A DNA stretch of 64,000 bases from Daphnia pulex (Eukaryota; Arthropoda; Branchiopoda; Diplostraca; Daphniidae), in the NCBI RefSeq assembly GCF_021134715.1, contig NC_060017.1, positions 7,750,001-7,814,000 of the forward strand. The letters are read 5' to 3'. The notes under the pieces were generated by a model, which saw only the letters and a list, made by a program, of their open reading frames with translations, was not told the DNA's origin and searched no databases. Each line of letters begins with the position of its first letter. Position 1 is the first letter of the stretch. The position numbers were made by a program, and so were the translations under genes. Of the stretch, positions 50,201 to 62,200 are shown in pieces.

Positions 50201-51400
50201 GGTGTCTTTTCCAAAGGAATTCAACGCGCTCTTCCTCATTGAGCTCCCAGACAACTTTGAGTTTCCAAAAATTCTCTCTCACAAAATCCTGTATGGCTTT
50301 ATATCGCTCGACAATAAAGCCTAGAGTTGGGAACTGACACGAACCATAACTGATCATAGATTGGCCTACAAATTTTAAACATTATTATTGAAATGTTGAA
50401 TTTATTTGTCGTAGACTTGATACAGCCAACAAATCCACTTACCAAGTGAGCCTGGGAAGACTTTTTGAAGTCGTAGAGTTTGAAATCTTGTAAATGCAGC
50501 ACCAATTCTAAGATCCAACTCAATTCTAAGATCCACTGCATCACTGACATTTTTGTTAGGGGGGCCCAAATTTTGAAGTGCTCGAGCAATTGACTATAAA
50601 ATAAAATTAGACAAATGGAATTAGATTGTAAATTTCATTAAGATAGTTAGCCTTTTACTTGGTATGTTATTTCAGAGAACTTTGCTCTGAACACTTGAAT
50701 GCTAGGCTTGATTGCCTGACATACTGTGATTACTTCATAGCCAATATTTTCACCTTCTCTATCACAATCGGTCCAAATGATCAGGTATTTGCTCTTTTTG
50801 GTTTCTTCCTCCAAAGTTCTTTTGATGTCTTGATAGTCATCGGCAACAAATTTATGAATTGGAGCTTCAAACAAAGTAACAGGATTAACCCCATGCCACT
50901 TTTTATAATTTCCAACAAAGTCAGAAGATAGAAGATGACCAGTTACTGAAGTAACTGCCATTTTGACATTTTGGTTGAAAAGATTATGTTCAAACTCATA
51001 GATTTTGTTGAATTTGCTTCGGCCTTCTCTACGATTTGCACGACCTAATGTAATGAAGAACATATAATCCTATTACATTTGGCAGCTTAAGCATTGTGAC
51101 TGTGTGAAGTATTACCGCGAGAAAGAAGTTCAGCAATATTTTTGGCAGCATCGTTTTTCTCTGCTACATTAAGCACCTACAGATAAACATCGAATTTGAG
51201 ACGAACGTTTCGTTCAATACCCATGAGGAAATAGTAACATCATTCGTACAAGGATGATACCAATTCTTGCGACATGTTACCTGGACCATTTTACAAGACT
51301 CTGCTGATACGGCAGTTGTTTTACAACATCTAGTAAACTCTAAACGATTCAAAGAAACGTGTTTAATCCCCGACAATTTGAAATGAGAAAATAATAACAT
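47221..51400 (-). CDS. Top3a: DNA topoisomerase III alpha
   Basis: Fifteen exons (51400-51281, 51176-51116, 51044-50659, 50593-50443, 50365-50161, 50068-49984, 49916-49758, 49681-49481, 49424-49272, 49207-48930, 48866-48779, 48711-48454, 48383-47947, 47881-47316, 47255-47221) give 1060 aa in frame. This type IA enzyme cuts and reseals single strands and, with BLM-type helicase and RMI1, dissolves double Holliday junctions. The Toprim domain shows [18 protein letters not shown] and [10 protein letters not shown]; the catalytic Tyr is in [11 protein letters not shown] (about Y368). The C terminus has a four-Cys zinc finger (KCPACNLDM...), two GRF-type zinc fingers, an Arg-Gly tract, and a CCHC knuckle ([16 protein letters not shown]). 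The first 38 residues are basic and may be a mitochondrial signal; a second Met (MVQ) would give a nuclear form. Confidence 0.95.
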
Positions 51401-51829
51401 GACTTCCCATCCCTTTTGTTAGATCACCCGCCAATATGGAAGCCTCTTCTCTCCGCCAACCTAATGCGTCGCTTAAAAAATTTAAGCTAATTTAAGTTTT
51501 TTAAAAATTAAAATTATAAGACAAAAACTACTTGTTTAGGCAAGAGTGGATCATTTATTTTAAGAGAAAAGAATTGTACAAAGCACAAAAACATTAAAAT
51601 AATTTGAAATAAAATTTAAAAAACAATACTATAGAATTATAGATTAATAGATGTGGAAAATCCAGTGGTGAACTGACAAAAGTTGTAAAGTTGCGTCTCT
51701 AAAATGACTTAAAAGGCAAGCTTATTTGCGTTGCAATATTCTAATAATAAAATGTTGATAATTTGTTTGGCAAATAATGGCAAGTACGTATGCTGGTAAA
51801 CGACTATAGAAAATATTGATTTAGTTTTA
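51401..51829. other. Spacer between topoisomerase and carbohydrate kinase genes
   Basis: About 430 bases, AT-rich in the middle. It holds the topoisomerase promoter and the 3' end of the kinase gene. No repeats or open frames of note. Confidence 0.5.
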
Positions 51830-53293
51830 TCAATCCGTGGGCGTTCGTGGAGTATTTAAAGCGGCCAGAGCTGCTCCGTAAGATGCATCTCCTTCTTGCA
51901 CGGTTTTAAATGGAATGTTTTTATATTGAACGGCAACTTGCTGTTGAAGAGGTTGGTTTCGACTAAGGGCAGATCCGGTTCCAACCAACTGGGTAACTCC
52001 GTACTGTTCCAGCAGAGTGGTGGACATCATGCTGTTTGGTGAAAACATAAAAATCAAACCGTCAAGAAAACTAGCAATAAAGAAGATAATTTATTACTTG
52101 TGCAAGTTGGTGATGAGTCCCTCAAATAATGCTTTCGCCACATTGCCGAGACTAATATTTCCCGAATTTATGTTGGATACTTCGGCGGCGGGCAACCTGG
52201 ATAGATGACGTTCGCCAAAAAGGGTCGGAATGATGGTCATGGCTTGTTCAGTTGAATTTGATTGCTTCACCAGGGTCAGCATTTTATCCCAAATCAAGCT
52301 CTGCGGAACCCCGAAGCCCAAATCCTGCATCCAGGACTGCAGCATCCGAACGAAAGAAGCCATGACGTTGCCCCCGTTCAACGAAGCAGCGACGGCCAGA
52401 TAGCGGTTGTCAAAATACGGGAAATATTCGATAGATGATTGCGTGTCCGGCAGAGTGAAGTCGGCCGGCATGCGAAAAGAAAGTTGAGCAGATGTCGAGA
52501 TGTTTAACACGGCCGTGCATGCAATCTCGTTAGCAAGGGTGGATAACACGGAGCACTGCATGTCCCCCAAGGCGGTAAGCACTTGCGTTCCACGCGGGAT
52601 GCCGCACCAGGTTTTCGACAAGGTACCCGCCACGGATCCGCTATCCATTACTTTCGGGAGAAGATGGATGGGGAAGTCGACAGTTTTCAAGATGTCTAGA
52701 TTCCACGTCTTGTCTTGAGTGTTGAAGTAACCCCAACTGGCAGCATTTTGAATGGACATGACAGGGCAGTCGAGGTCACAAAGCATGGAGACAAGAAAGT
52801 CTTGGATGGTCCCTGCACAGCTGTAAAGCGAAAGCTCTTCTGGCTCATTTCTCAGCTTCCATAAAAGTGTGGCACATCCATATCCTGATGCAATTCTCAA
52901 ATGGGAGTCTGGTTTGGGAACTTCGCTGAGGAATTCCAAGGAGCACCTAGAATCTTGCCAAGTGTACAGTGAGCTAAACGGACCCTTACCCAATTCAAAG
53001 CGATCACTGCTTGATGTGGTCCAAGCGGTTTCCTTATTCCAAAGCACAACACCATGCATTTGTCCACAGACGCCGATCTTTGTAACATTCTTGAGCAAAT
53101 CTCTAGGAATCCGACCGATGCAATTATGAACGGCCGATATGATTTTCGAAACATCTTGTTCGGCTCCTTCGCCGGCCTGTGTGTCCTTGCTTTGCTTGGC
53201 TACCACTTTGCGTGAATGGATATCTACAACGCTGACTTTAACAGAAGTAGTTCCTAAATCCAGACCGAGAACGAGATTGGCTGCTGTGGCCAT
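51830..53293 (-). CDS. Shpk: Sedoheptulokinase-like carbohydrate kinase (FGGY family)
   Basis: Two exons (53293-52098 and 52031-51830; intron phase 2) give 465 aa, close to the size of vertebrate sedoheptulokinase. The FGGY-family ATP-binding start is clear: LVLGLDLGTTSVKVSVVD. Other family marks are IGVCGQMHGVVLWNK, LYTWQDSRC, QNAASWGYFNT, TALGDMQCSVLS and, in exon 2, LVGTGSALSRNQ for the C-terminal nucleotide site. The QMHG and WQDSR motifs favour sedoheptulokinase over xylulokinase or glycerol kinase. It should phosphorylate sedoheptulose to sedoheptulose 7-phosphate, feeding the non-oxidative pentose phosphate pathway in the cytosol. The start is the first Met before the ATP-binding motif. 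Confidence 0.92.
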
Positions 53294-53439
53294 GTTTTTC
53301 TTCTGCTTCGTACGTGACTCTGCTTACCGGTCAATAGTTGGGAGGTTGTTTATTTGTCAATTTCTCGTTCTGTACTGCTCGAGACAGACAGACGAAAGGT
53401 CTTGTGTTTGTTTTGGTTTTTCAAAGCTGTCTGCAAGTT

Positions 53440-53580
53440 CGGCTGCTGTCCCTAAACTGCGAAAGCGAAACGCGAAACGCGAAACGCCTAAAATGCGGAA
53501 AGGCTGTGCGAAACGGACCAAAATTTTTGGACCGTTTCGCGGGACCAAATGCCGGAGGGCATACTAAAATGCGAAACCTC
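53440..53580 (+). repeat. Left copy of ~140-base inverted repeat (GCGAAACG-rich)
   Basis: Matches the reverse complement of about 55424-55562. The core starts GCTGTCCCTAAACTGCGAAAG, cut here as GTCCCTAAACTGCG, and continues with three to four GCGAAACGC units, CCTAAAATGCGG and GTGCGAAACGGACC; after that the match weakens but returns at TACTAAAATGCGAAA. It lies about 150 bases before the kinase ATG, in the likely promoter. Confidence 0.8.
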
Positions 53581-53599
53581 AAAATGCGAAACGAAAATG

Positions 53600-55420
53600 T
53601 TTTCTTTTCCCCACCAGAGTGCAAATTGACGGATGAGGCCCGTTTAGGCCGCCATGTTTCATGACTCATAGTATATGTAATGTGAATGTATGTATGGATA
53701 TGAATGTGTGTACACTATATATTAACGAATATTACTTTTCGCTAGAGTTTTGAAAATAAAATGTTTGTATTTCATGGGAAAACAGTCTTATCAAATTAAA
53801 TTTATTTAGTCGACTCGATTACTCTTGTTTCTTCAAGAGCACGGGGGTCCCTCGGATGAGCTCTTGAATGAGAAATCTCCAATTAAGTCTTTGTGGAATA
53901 GAGGCGGAAGAAGCTTTCAGCACGTTTTAGCTGGGTGGCATTTTCAATAAATTTCAATCGAATAGCTATATATATTTAGACGCCGGGCTGCTATCGGCTG
54001 ATAGTTTTTTCCATTTGACTTGGTCAGCCGATTTTCCTCGGCGAACAACTGTTGAGAGAAATTCCGGCTAAGAGAAACAGATTGATCGAATGACATAGAG
54101 AACGTCGACGACGTAACAATGTGTTAATGTACCCCGCTGGGCGCTGTGGGATTATTTTATTTAAGACATTGAAAGGGGGGAGCAATTAAATTTCATTTCT
54201 TCAGCCGCTACTTTATTTCGGTTTAAATTATGAAAAATTGAAGTCAAAAGTCAGCTATGCGTCTTGGGACGGGCTGATGAGTGATTCAACCGAGGTATGA
54301 AATAAATCAGCCTACACCACCTAATGATAATAAAAGAAGAAAAGATTAAAACAAATTCTATTATCGAGCAAATTAAGCTTAACATTTTTCCCCCGTTGAC
54401 AAAGTCATCGACACGAGCGTTCTTTCCATGCGCACATGCACACATATTGTATCCACCTAGCCATCACAGAAGAAGAAAAATCAAGAACCGAAACTTTCCT
54501 TAAACATAAAAATGATTCTTTGATACCTGAATTGTAGATTGAAAATACAAAGATTTGATTTGTGATGCCAATCTTCTAGCGCTTGTAGCAAAAGTAAAGC
54601 ACAGATACGCCTGCTCCACACTATTACTTGGGCAGCATGAGCTATGAAACTATTACCACTCTCAGAATTCCACCAAGGTTTTCTATGACAGGGATAACAA
54701 ATTATTGCTTTGAACAAGAAAAGCGATTAGAAAAGAAAACACTTGCATAATTTTTCCGTCACCTCAGAAACAGTAGATGTATTACCTATGAGAACAGACA
54801 AGTATGAGAATAACATGCAGACAGCATGATAATTTTAACTAAAAAATACCTCAGAGAATGTAGGTTACAATGTATCAGGTGAAACATCATGTCACCTCAC
54901 ATTGGGAAGTTTTTTCTTTACTCTCATTTATTTCTTTGCAGAAAGACAGCTTACTTCAGCAAAACGACAAAGCAAGTTTCATGAAGTGGACATCTCCCAT
55001 GACTTTAATTATCTAAAAAAAATGCATCAATTAGTTGGGCGAAGAAAAATATTAGAAAAAACAAAGTATCTTAAACATCAGATGAGTTAAGTTTGGAATC
55101 AATAAATTGACTATGTCAAATTCAATCCATTCCCTCCATTAGATCATCAACAAAGATTGCAAAAACCCACGAAATTACATACCAAGTTTAAGAAGTATTG
55201 CGGTGATTGAATGGCAAATAACGTGAATCACAAATCAAAATCATGAATACAATAGGTAAATACACAAAACTGTAATATCCTTTTAATTTAACGAATTATA
55301 TACAAAACAGAAACTAGGATAAACTAACTCGAAGGCAAGGTGTTTTTATCTTGACGAGTAGATTTTTGTGACGCAAGTATGTTAATGGCGTCGTCTGTTG
55401 ACGTTCTGTTGACGTTTCGC
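53600..55420. other. Interior between inverted repeats, non-coding
   Basis: About 1.8 kb with no credible coding frame on either strand. A short possible hairpin occurs at about 53827-53876 (CAAGAGC pairing with GCTCTTG). Together with the flanking repeats this could be one non-autonomous element or two separate insertions. Confidence 0.4.
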
Positions 55421-55423
55421 ACC

Positions 55424-55562
55424 CACCGATTTCGCATTTTAGTACGGACCCAAGGCCTAAAATGAGAAACAAGGTCCCAACTTTTGGGTCCGTTTCGCAC
55501 AGCTTTTCCGCATTTTAGGCGTTTCGCGTTTCGCGTTTCGCTTTCGCAGTTTAGGGACAGCC
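55424..55562 (-). repeat. Right copy of ~140-base inverted repeat (GCGAAACG-rich)
   Basis: Inverted partner of 53440-53580. It ends just before sequence with no counterpart on the left, so the edge of the repeat is near 55562. The inner part differs: one copy has a TTTCGCGGGACC-like block where the other has an AAATGAGAAACAAGG-like block. Confidence 0.8.
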
Positions 55563-55569
55563 TGCAAGT

Positions 55570-57512
55570 TCATCTAACGGCCAATTTTGGAACTTGCAGC
55601 GACTCACACAAATGGCTAACGTCTAGACGTTTGAAAAATGCTATTTTTGCATATAAGGAATTGAAATGAAATTACTCGTCAACAAAAATGACAATGGTTA
55701 TAGATCTGGAGAATAAGAGTTAAGGTTCATGTCCAAAAATGTAAAAAGCTCACATCCCTGAAGGCAATTCAAGCAGGTGAAAACCGGTTGAGAGAAACGG
55801 AAAAAACCAAAAACAACAACAAATGTTTTAAGGGCATCATTATTTCTAGGTACTAGAGAAAGGTTTGTTGTCTTTTCTCTCTCTCTTCGTGTTTTTCAAA
55901 AAGAAAAATCGAGCTACAGAGTTCGTCCATACCTTCGGGTTATTAGGGTGGGTCTCTTATGAAAGCGGAAGATTTTGTTGCCATGGCCTTTTCCCCTTCA
56001 CCCATCGTTATCTTATCACACAATCAAAACAGGTCAACGGACGAGATCTTCTTCTCGCGTGGTCTAAAGTCTAAACAAGTAACTTTCCAGAAAAGGTTTT
56101 CCCCATCATCATGAGACAAGTAATAAAAACAAAGAAAGATAACATGTTTCTTTTTTTATATAGATATAGCATTTTCTTATATTGTCAACTGAACAATTGC
56201 GACTACAATCGAGAGATGATCGAAGGTGGGAGGGGGGGGGGGTTTGATACGGAAAAATCGAAAATTTTTCTTTTTTGGGTTTTTCCCTTTCAACTAACCA
56301 AACGAATGGCACTACTACCGTGGAAGTATACGCGAGATTCCTCGTCGCAAGTCTTACGCATTTTTACCGGATGTGCGGATTCAAAATAGTAAACGCGCGA
56401 ATCCGCACATCCTTCAAAAGGCGTAAGGCTTCGACAGGGGCTGGATCCCTCCACCCGGTTCAATTTCCTCAACACCACACCCTTTACACATTATTAAATC
56501 AGTATATGAGGGGGGAGACAGAGTCAGGTCACATGTTTTCATGCCTTAATATTGTTTCAAATCATAACTACATTATCATCATCAATTCAGCTGCTCTCCA
56601 GACAGACATGCTTTCACACATTCATTCGAAAACAAATGAACCAGAATAAAAAAAAACAGAAAAAAAATTAATCATTTGATTCAAATAAATCAAAAAACAA
56701 AAAAATACCCAAGGTCGGGGGGTAGGTCAAAATGGCCGTCAAGTTTTTAGTGTGTGTGTGCCCTTATATGTTGTCTACAAGAAAAGAAACCCGATCGTAT
56801 CGTAAATATAATAGAAGACTCGGGGGACGAACGTACAACAACGGGGGCAAGTCCGGTGCTCATTTGACTTTCATTTCTTCCAACCTTCTCTCTCACTACA
56901 GATTTCCATTTTTATGTCTTTCTCTCTCCCCCCCACAACTAGTATCACATTCTTCTAATGAGTTCCGACCATCAACCACGAACAAAGAAAAATCCTACGA
57001 GAAGAGAAAAAAAAATATTTGGAGGGGGACCTCCCCCAAACAGTTCACCCGTTTCCGATTGACTTAAAGCAGCCCGCAACCAAGTAACGTGAGCACTCTT
57101 TAAGTGGATCGGATTCTTGGAGAAACTAAAGGGGACGACGAGAACAGGGAGGGATTCTTCTTCTCTCTACCAGATGTGTGGCGACTAAAATAAAAATATT
57201 TTTAAACGAAAGATATGGCAGCTACTTTCCGGTTCACCTGATGTTTTACATTATTTGTGTGTCTCGCTCTTTCCTTACTCCCCACACTCACGCCTATTAT
57301 TATTTCCTTTTAATCATTCATTCAAATCTCATCTTCTTCTACGGCTTCGTCAGGGTGCTCTCGGCAGGATTCTTTCCAAGAAGTTTGTTTCTTCTTTCTC
57401 TTTTTTGTGTTTCTTCAAGGTGATGAGAAAATGGTTTTCTTTTTTCTTTTACAGGTCATAGCTCGCTCGGCATTTGTTTTTTTGTGTAGAGACCCTGATG
57501 GCCGGTTGGCTT
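55570..57512. other. Non-coding stretch before the MCRIP-family gene
   Basis: Mixed AT-rich and simple sequence, with a G run near 56225-56240. Frames at 56275-56649 and 56732-57067 are low in complexity and unrecognised. The MCRIP-family 3' UTR probably covers part of the right end. Confidence 0.4.
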
Positions 57513-59269
57513 TCAAATGGATTGTGTCAGCGTGTGGTAGAGACGACGGCCCCACCATCCCTCCAGGTCGAAAGGTTCGAAATCTGTAAACAACGTCGTA
57601 AAAAATTATTAGACCATTATGATTAGATAAGAGACTATGCAAATGATTCTCACCTTGAAGGGCTGGATTAGGACTGGCGTCCTGGTAATACGTCACGGAG
57701 GTACCTGTCGTGTGTACAAAACGACTCCATTAACATCAAAGTCAAAATAATTAGCTGAATTAAATTGTGTGACGCAACATTTACCCTCGGCAGTTGGCAC
57801 AGTTGATGTTTTCAATTCTCGATTCACTCGCTGCCATCCTGCAATGGAATTCAAACAAAACAACATTTTTGTCAGTAAAATATGACTCGAGCAACTCACG
57901 TGCACGAGGCGATGGGCGGGAGTTGGGAGGACAAGTTTCAAGACGGGTGGGAAAAAACTCGAAATAGAATTTCTCCTGGCCCCCAACGAATCGATATTTG
58001 AGGCGTGTTCTTTAAGGATCGATCATAGAAAGCGTGAAAAAAAAAGAAAAAATTTGGCCGTTGCCAAGACTCGGTTGCCATGACAACGCAACCGGTTTGG
58101 TGTGTGTGTTATCTGTTTTCCTGCTATGGCAAGCACACCTCTCGTATCCAGTTTGCTCATTGGTCGGTTTCGCCGGGCTACAGAGAGTTGGCTGACGTCA
58201 AGAGGCCTTGGTGCCATAGAGAACGTGTGGTTCCATCTTTCTCCGTTCGTTCAGAGATTCACACAATAGACTACCCCATAAAATGTCCGACCCAACTATA
58301 TCGATAGCTAAGCTCCATGTTTTCTTTTAAAAAGTTCAATGTTTGTTTTCCGACTAAAAAGAATCTGGCGAAACAAAAAACAACCAGGCGCCCCCATGGC
58401 GACAGGGTTGTTTAAACACAATTCGAAATAAATGTTTAAACTTACTGTCGTAGACGTATTTGATTAATTCCTGTTGACTCCTCGTGAGGATTTCAGGCTG
58501 TTGGTGATGGTGGTGATGTCGGTGACTACTGTGAAAGTGGCGTTTATTCGTCGTGCTCACAGCTTGGAATACAGGTCTCGGTGGGCTGACAATATCAAAA
58601 GAAACACGAGATGAAAAGAGTTAATTGCGTCAGCCAAGTAACTCGAGATGTGTGTCGCAGTTATTATGCTAAATAAACTCACCTCATGGAGCCCAGAGAT
58701 TCCACTTCATCCGAATCGGAATTCTTCCTCGTCATGTCGCGAATTGTGTCCAAACTCTCCAATTTCTGCGCCAATCCTGTTACATTTGAAAAGAAAAATG
58801 AACTTGTTAGTAGATCTTCTTCGGCTGCAGCTTCCATCGTGGTTACGTAACAGACACAACAGTCGAGCCGGACAAAGGAAAAAGATTCAGCAAACTGAAC
58901 GTCTTTTGGACCTGTTCCAAAACGTTTACATTTCTTTTCACTTGTCCAAAAGAGGCATGGCCACATTTCACGAATAGAAATTTTTTAAGTTAAAATATCA
59001 AGATCACGAGCGAGGAGGTTCAAAATCCACAATGTGTACCTGTGCCTTTTGACCTGTTTATTTCCAAGTCTCAATCCACACGCACTATCGTGTGTGTGTG
59101 TACCCACAGACATTTTCAAAATAACAATTTTCTCTTTCTGTAGAAAATCCCCTCCCCCCCCTACACACACATACAAGGAAATGATTCTTCTAGAAATTAA
59201 TAATAAATGAGGCTTACCTCGCCGGGTTTTGGCCACGATTTGACTAGGTCCTTTGGAAATGGTGTACAT
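57513..59269 (-). CDS. MCRIP/FAM195-family protein (MAPK-regulated corepressor-interacting type)
   Basis: Six exons (59269-59218, 58776-58683, 58585-58446, 57838-57785, 57704-57654, 57583-57513) give 153 aa in frame. It starts MYTISKGPSQIVAKTRR and then reads LAQKLESLDTIRDMTRK. A His-rich stretch (HRHHHHHQQ) precedes the core, ILTRSQQELIKYVYDRWQRV. The end has YYQDASPNPALQDFEPFDLE followed by GWWGRR. This layout (helical segment, short Pro-Asn-Pro motif, F-P-x-DL-E) fits the MCRIP1/MCRIP2 (FAM195) family. Vertebrate members bind the corepressor CtBP in an ERK-regulated way and associate with stress granules; the arthropod role is inferred. The call rests on remembered family motifs. Confidence 0.78.
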
Positions 59270-62200
59270 CCTTCAGGTGTGGAGTTTTACGTGATGTCAA
59301 CGACGGAAATATGAAAAGGTTTCCTTCTTTGGATGATTGATTGGAGAAAAAGTAAGCTGGATCAAGTTTCAATAATCCAGCAGCCAAAGTCGGTGATGAT
59401 ACGACGAAATGGGTGAAAGTTTCGTCTGGAAAGAAACTTGTGTAGTGCAACGCCGAAGCAGTGCAAATGGAATAAATTGTTACAGCGGGATCGACGTTTC
59501 TCTACGCCAGTCTTGTCTGCACGAGTTGTGTGGAGGGAATGGGAACTACACGGAGGCCGGAAAAAGATGGGAGGAGCTTGTTGGATCCATTTTCTGTGGA
59601 GGGAGAATCCTAGACGCCATCTGTGAGTCGATTTGTAAACTGTTTGGTAAAATTTCATCGATTTCCAATGCCAAACGAAGGATTTTTGTTGTTTTTTCTA
59701 GGCCATTTTGTCAGGTCGATTAAATGGCGAATCGATCGTCGAAATTCCGCCAAAGGCCCGTGAAATGAGAAAATGGATTCGCTCGCGAAATTTTTTTCGA
59801 GCCAGCAAACAAACAAACGAATTGGTTGTCGACAGCAATTTGTCATCGCCGCGGCGTTCCGGTTCCCCGAACGTTGCGCCCACATTTGAACACGTCGAAA
59901 ATGTCTTCCCAATCCAATCATCTGATTGATTGAACAGCGCCAGGCAAAAATATAAAAAAAACTTTGAGGGAAGAAATTTTTGAAAAATAGAAAATAATAC
60001 GACGGTGGATTCAATTCGGTCGGTTTGACGGTCAAATTGATGGGCATAATCCGTTGTAAAGTGGACGCAATTCATCGTGAAAAAATAAAAAAAAAAGACT
60101 TGGCGTATTATAAAAGGGGCGAATCTCTCATTCTGGCACGGTTCTCACGAATAGCCTAGTACATTACTCTACTAAAAGAAAAGGAGCCCCAAAGTTCGAT
60201 TGCGCAATCCGTATAATAGAGCCTCTCTCTTTGTACACATTACACTTCACTCAATCACGTCCAAATGGACTTGGCCGAGTTCAGTACATGGACCTTTTCA
60301 CACAAATGATGTCGACTTGCGAGCGCATCTTCACCAACTCTCCTGCTGCCGCTAGGAGCTTCATTAGGAGCACCTTTTCAAAGAATGCTCAACCTGTTTG
60401 TTGCATTCATTTCAGATTTTGTTGAATTCTTTTATCTACGTGAACAGTTGGAAATATTCTTTGGGGCTCCTGCAGGTCGCAGGTGGACGACGAACTTTGA
60501 TCGTCTCCCCAAAAATTATTAAAAGCAGACACACATGTATCTCCCTCTATTGAATGCAGCTGGCAAAAAAAAAACAAATGGAGAAATAAATAAATAAATA
60601 AATAAAAGGAGATTTGACTGGAAGATAAAAATGGGGAAAATAGTAAAAGGTTATACAACTACGTGAGATGATTGGCTTTTATTTCGGCGAAACGCATCAC
60701 GCCTGGCTCTCTATATATCTTTAATTGATGGAGCACATCTGCTGCCATGGCGACGCTTTCCAATTATCGCAAGGATATGGCGCTCCTCTGCTCGACGCAC
60801 TTGCACCGAAAATACACACCTAGCTCTAAAAGCTCACGCCACGCTCTAAAATGTGCACCGGGAGAAATTTATATCTCGCTCTATACGTCGCTATATGTAC
60901 GTATACGTACGTACATACACAAAACTATCAGGAATGAAAATTTAGACTCTGCTCGTCCTCGGCATCACCGTCAATTATTCAGCGCTGCGTTCTATAATTT
61001 GCTATTCGACAAAGTTTTTACCCGGCTCTTATTTTCTGGTTCCCCCAACAGTTTCTGTTTTATTTTATTTTTTTGTTACGTAACTTTTCACGTTATACTT
61101 ATAAAACAAACGTAGAAAAACTGCGCACCGCCATTTATTTCACGTGTCTAATGCGTTTAAAGTTTGTGTGTGTATCAATATCAACTGTATGTATAATAAC
61201 TCGTGTATTTTAACTCTATTAGACATATCAGCTGTTGGTTGTTGCGTGAGTGTCTAGACTTTTGATGAAACGCGCCGGCGGCGGTAGTTGGAAAACTAAA
61301 AAAAAATACAGACGAGAGCCTGAAATGTCGAAATGTGTGTAGTACCCGCTCACGTATACGTCTCTCTATCTCTCTAGGCCTCCTCCAACTTGTTCAAAAA
61401 CTTTTGGGGCGCGCCAGCAGACGCGTGACGTGATGAATAACAGAATTGAGCCAGAAATAATCAAAAGAAGACGACGCGCTCAAGCCTCAAGGTGAGATAT
61501 TTCGATTGTTCTGTCCTTTTTCGCGGTGGTGGTTTACCTATTGATTCAATCTAATTGAAATTGAATGATCCAATTGAATCACACAACATTATTGGGCTTT
61601 CTAAATATATTGTAGTAGATATAGTAATATGTACCCGGACGCGGCGAGACGCGGTGTCTGTCGTGCGCTAAAGGGAGAAGGAAATCCACTTGAATCCTTG
61701 TAGACATTCGAGTGCGTTCACGTGTATGGAGCGACGACGCCGGTAAAAGGGGTCGGGCGTCGTCAGGTGGCAAAAAGGGGGTCGCCTTAGTGATTCTCCT
61801 TGACGAGGTGCATTTCACAGCGACTCTGAGCACTGTGTGCTGTGCTGTGAATCGATTCGTCAGCTGAACAGGAGTCGAGGACATATAGATCCTAGCAGCC
61901 GCCACCGCCGTGATGTGCACCAGGATGGAAAGAAACGGGACTGAAAAGAATAAAAGAGTCTAAGAGTCGTGATAAAAGAGAGACGGGCCAGCACAGTCAG
62001 GTAGAGAGATATCTAGATCTAGCGCGATGAATAATGGATGCTGGCATTATTTAAACTCTCCTTTCTATATACTTTCTATATATGCTCTGCTTTGGCTGGC
62101 GTGGCTTTCTGCCCTGGCTGCTGCCGTGTGACTCTCGTTCAACTCGTTTTGGCTGTTTCCTATGGGAGTTGCACACAGTATAGGAGGTTGACAGGATCAC

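Noticed and set aside
52500-53154. Frames on both strands inside the kinase exon
   Set aside because: Shadows of the long sedoheptulokinase exon, which carries all the family motifs in one frame.
53827-53876. microRNA-like hairpin
   Set aside because: The CAAGAGC/GCTCTTG stem is short and broken by unpaired bases; too weak to call without small-RNA data.
54481-54717. 78-aa minus-strand frame
   Set aside because: No family resemblance, no splice partners and no conserved neighbour; judged a chance frame.
59655-60075. Two overlapping minus-strand frames of 125-130 aa
   Set aside because: They overlap each other in different frames, have atypical composition and show no splice, signal or family motif.
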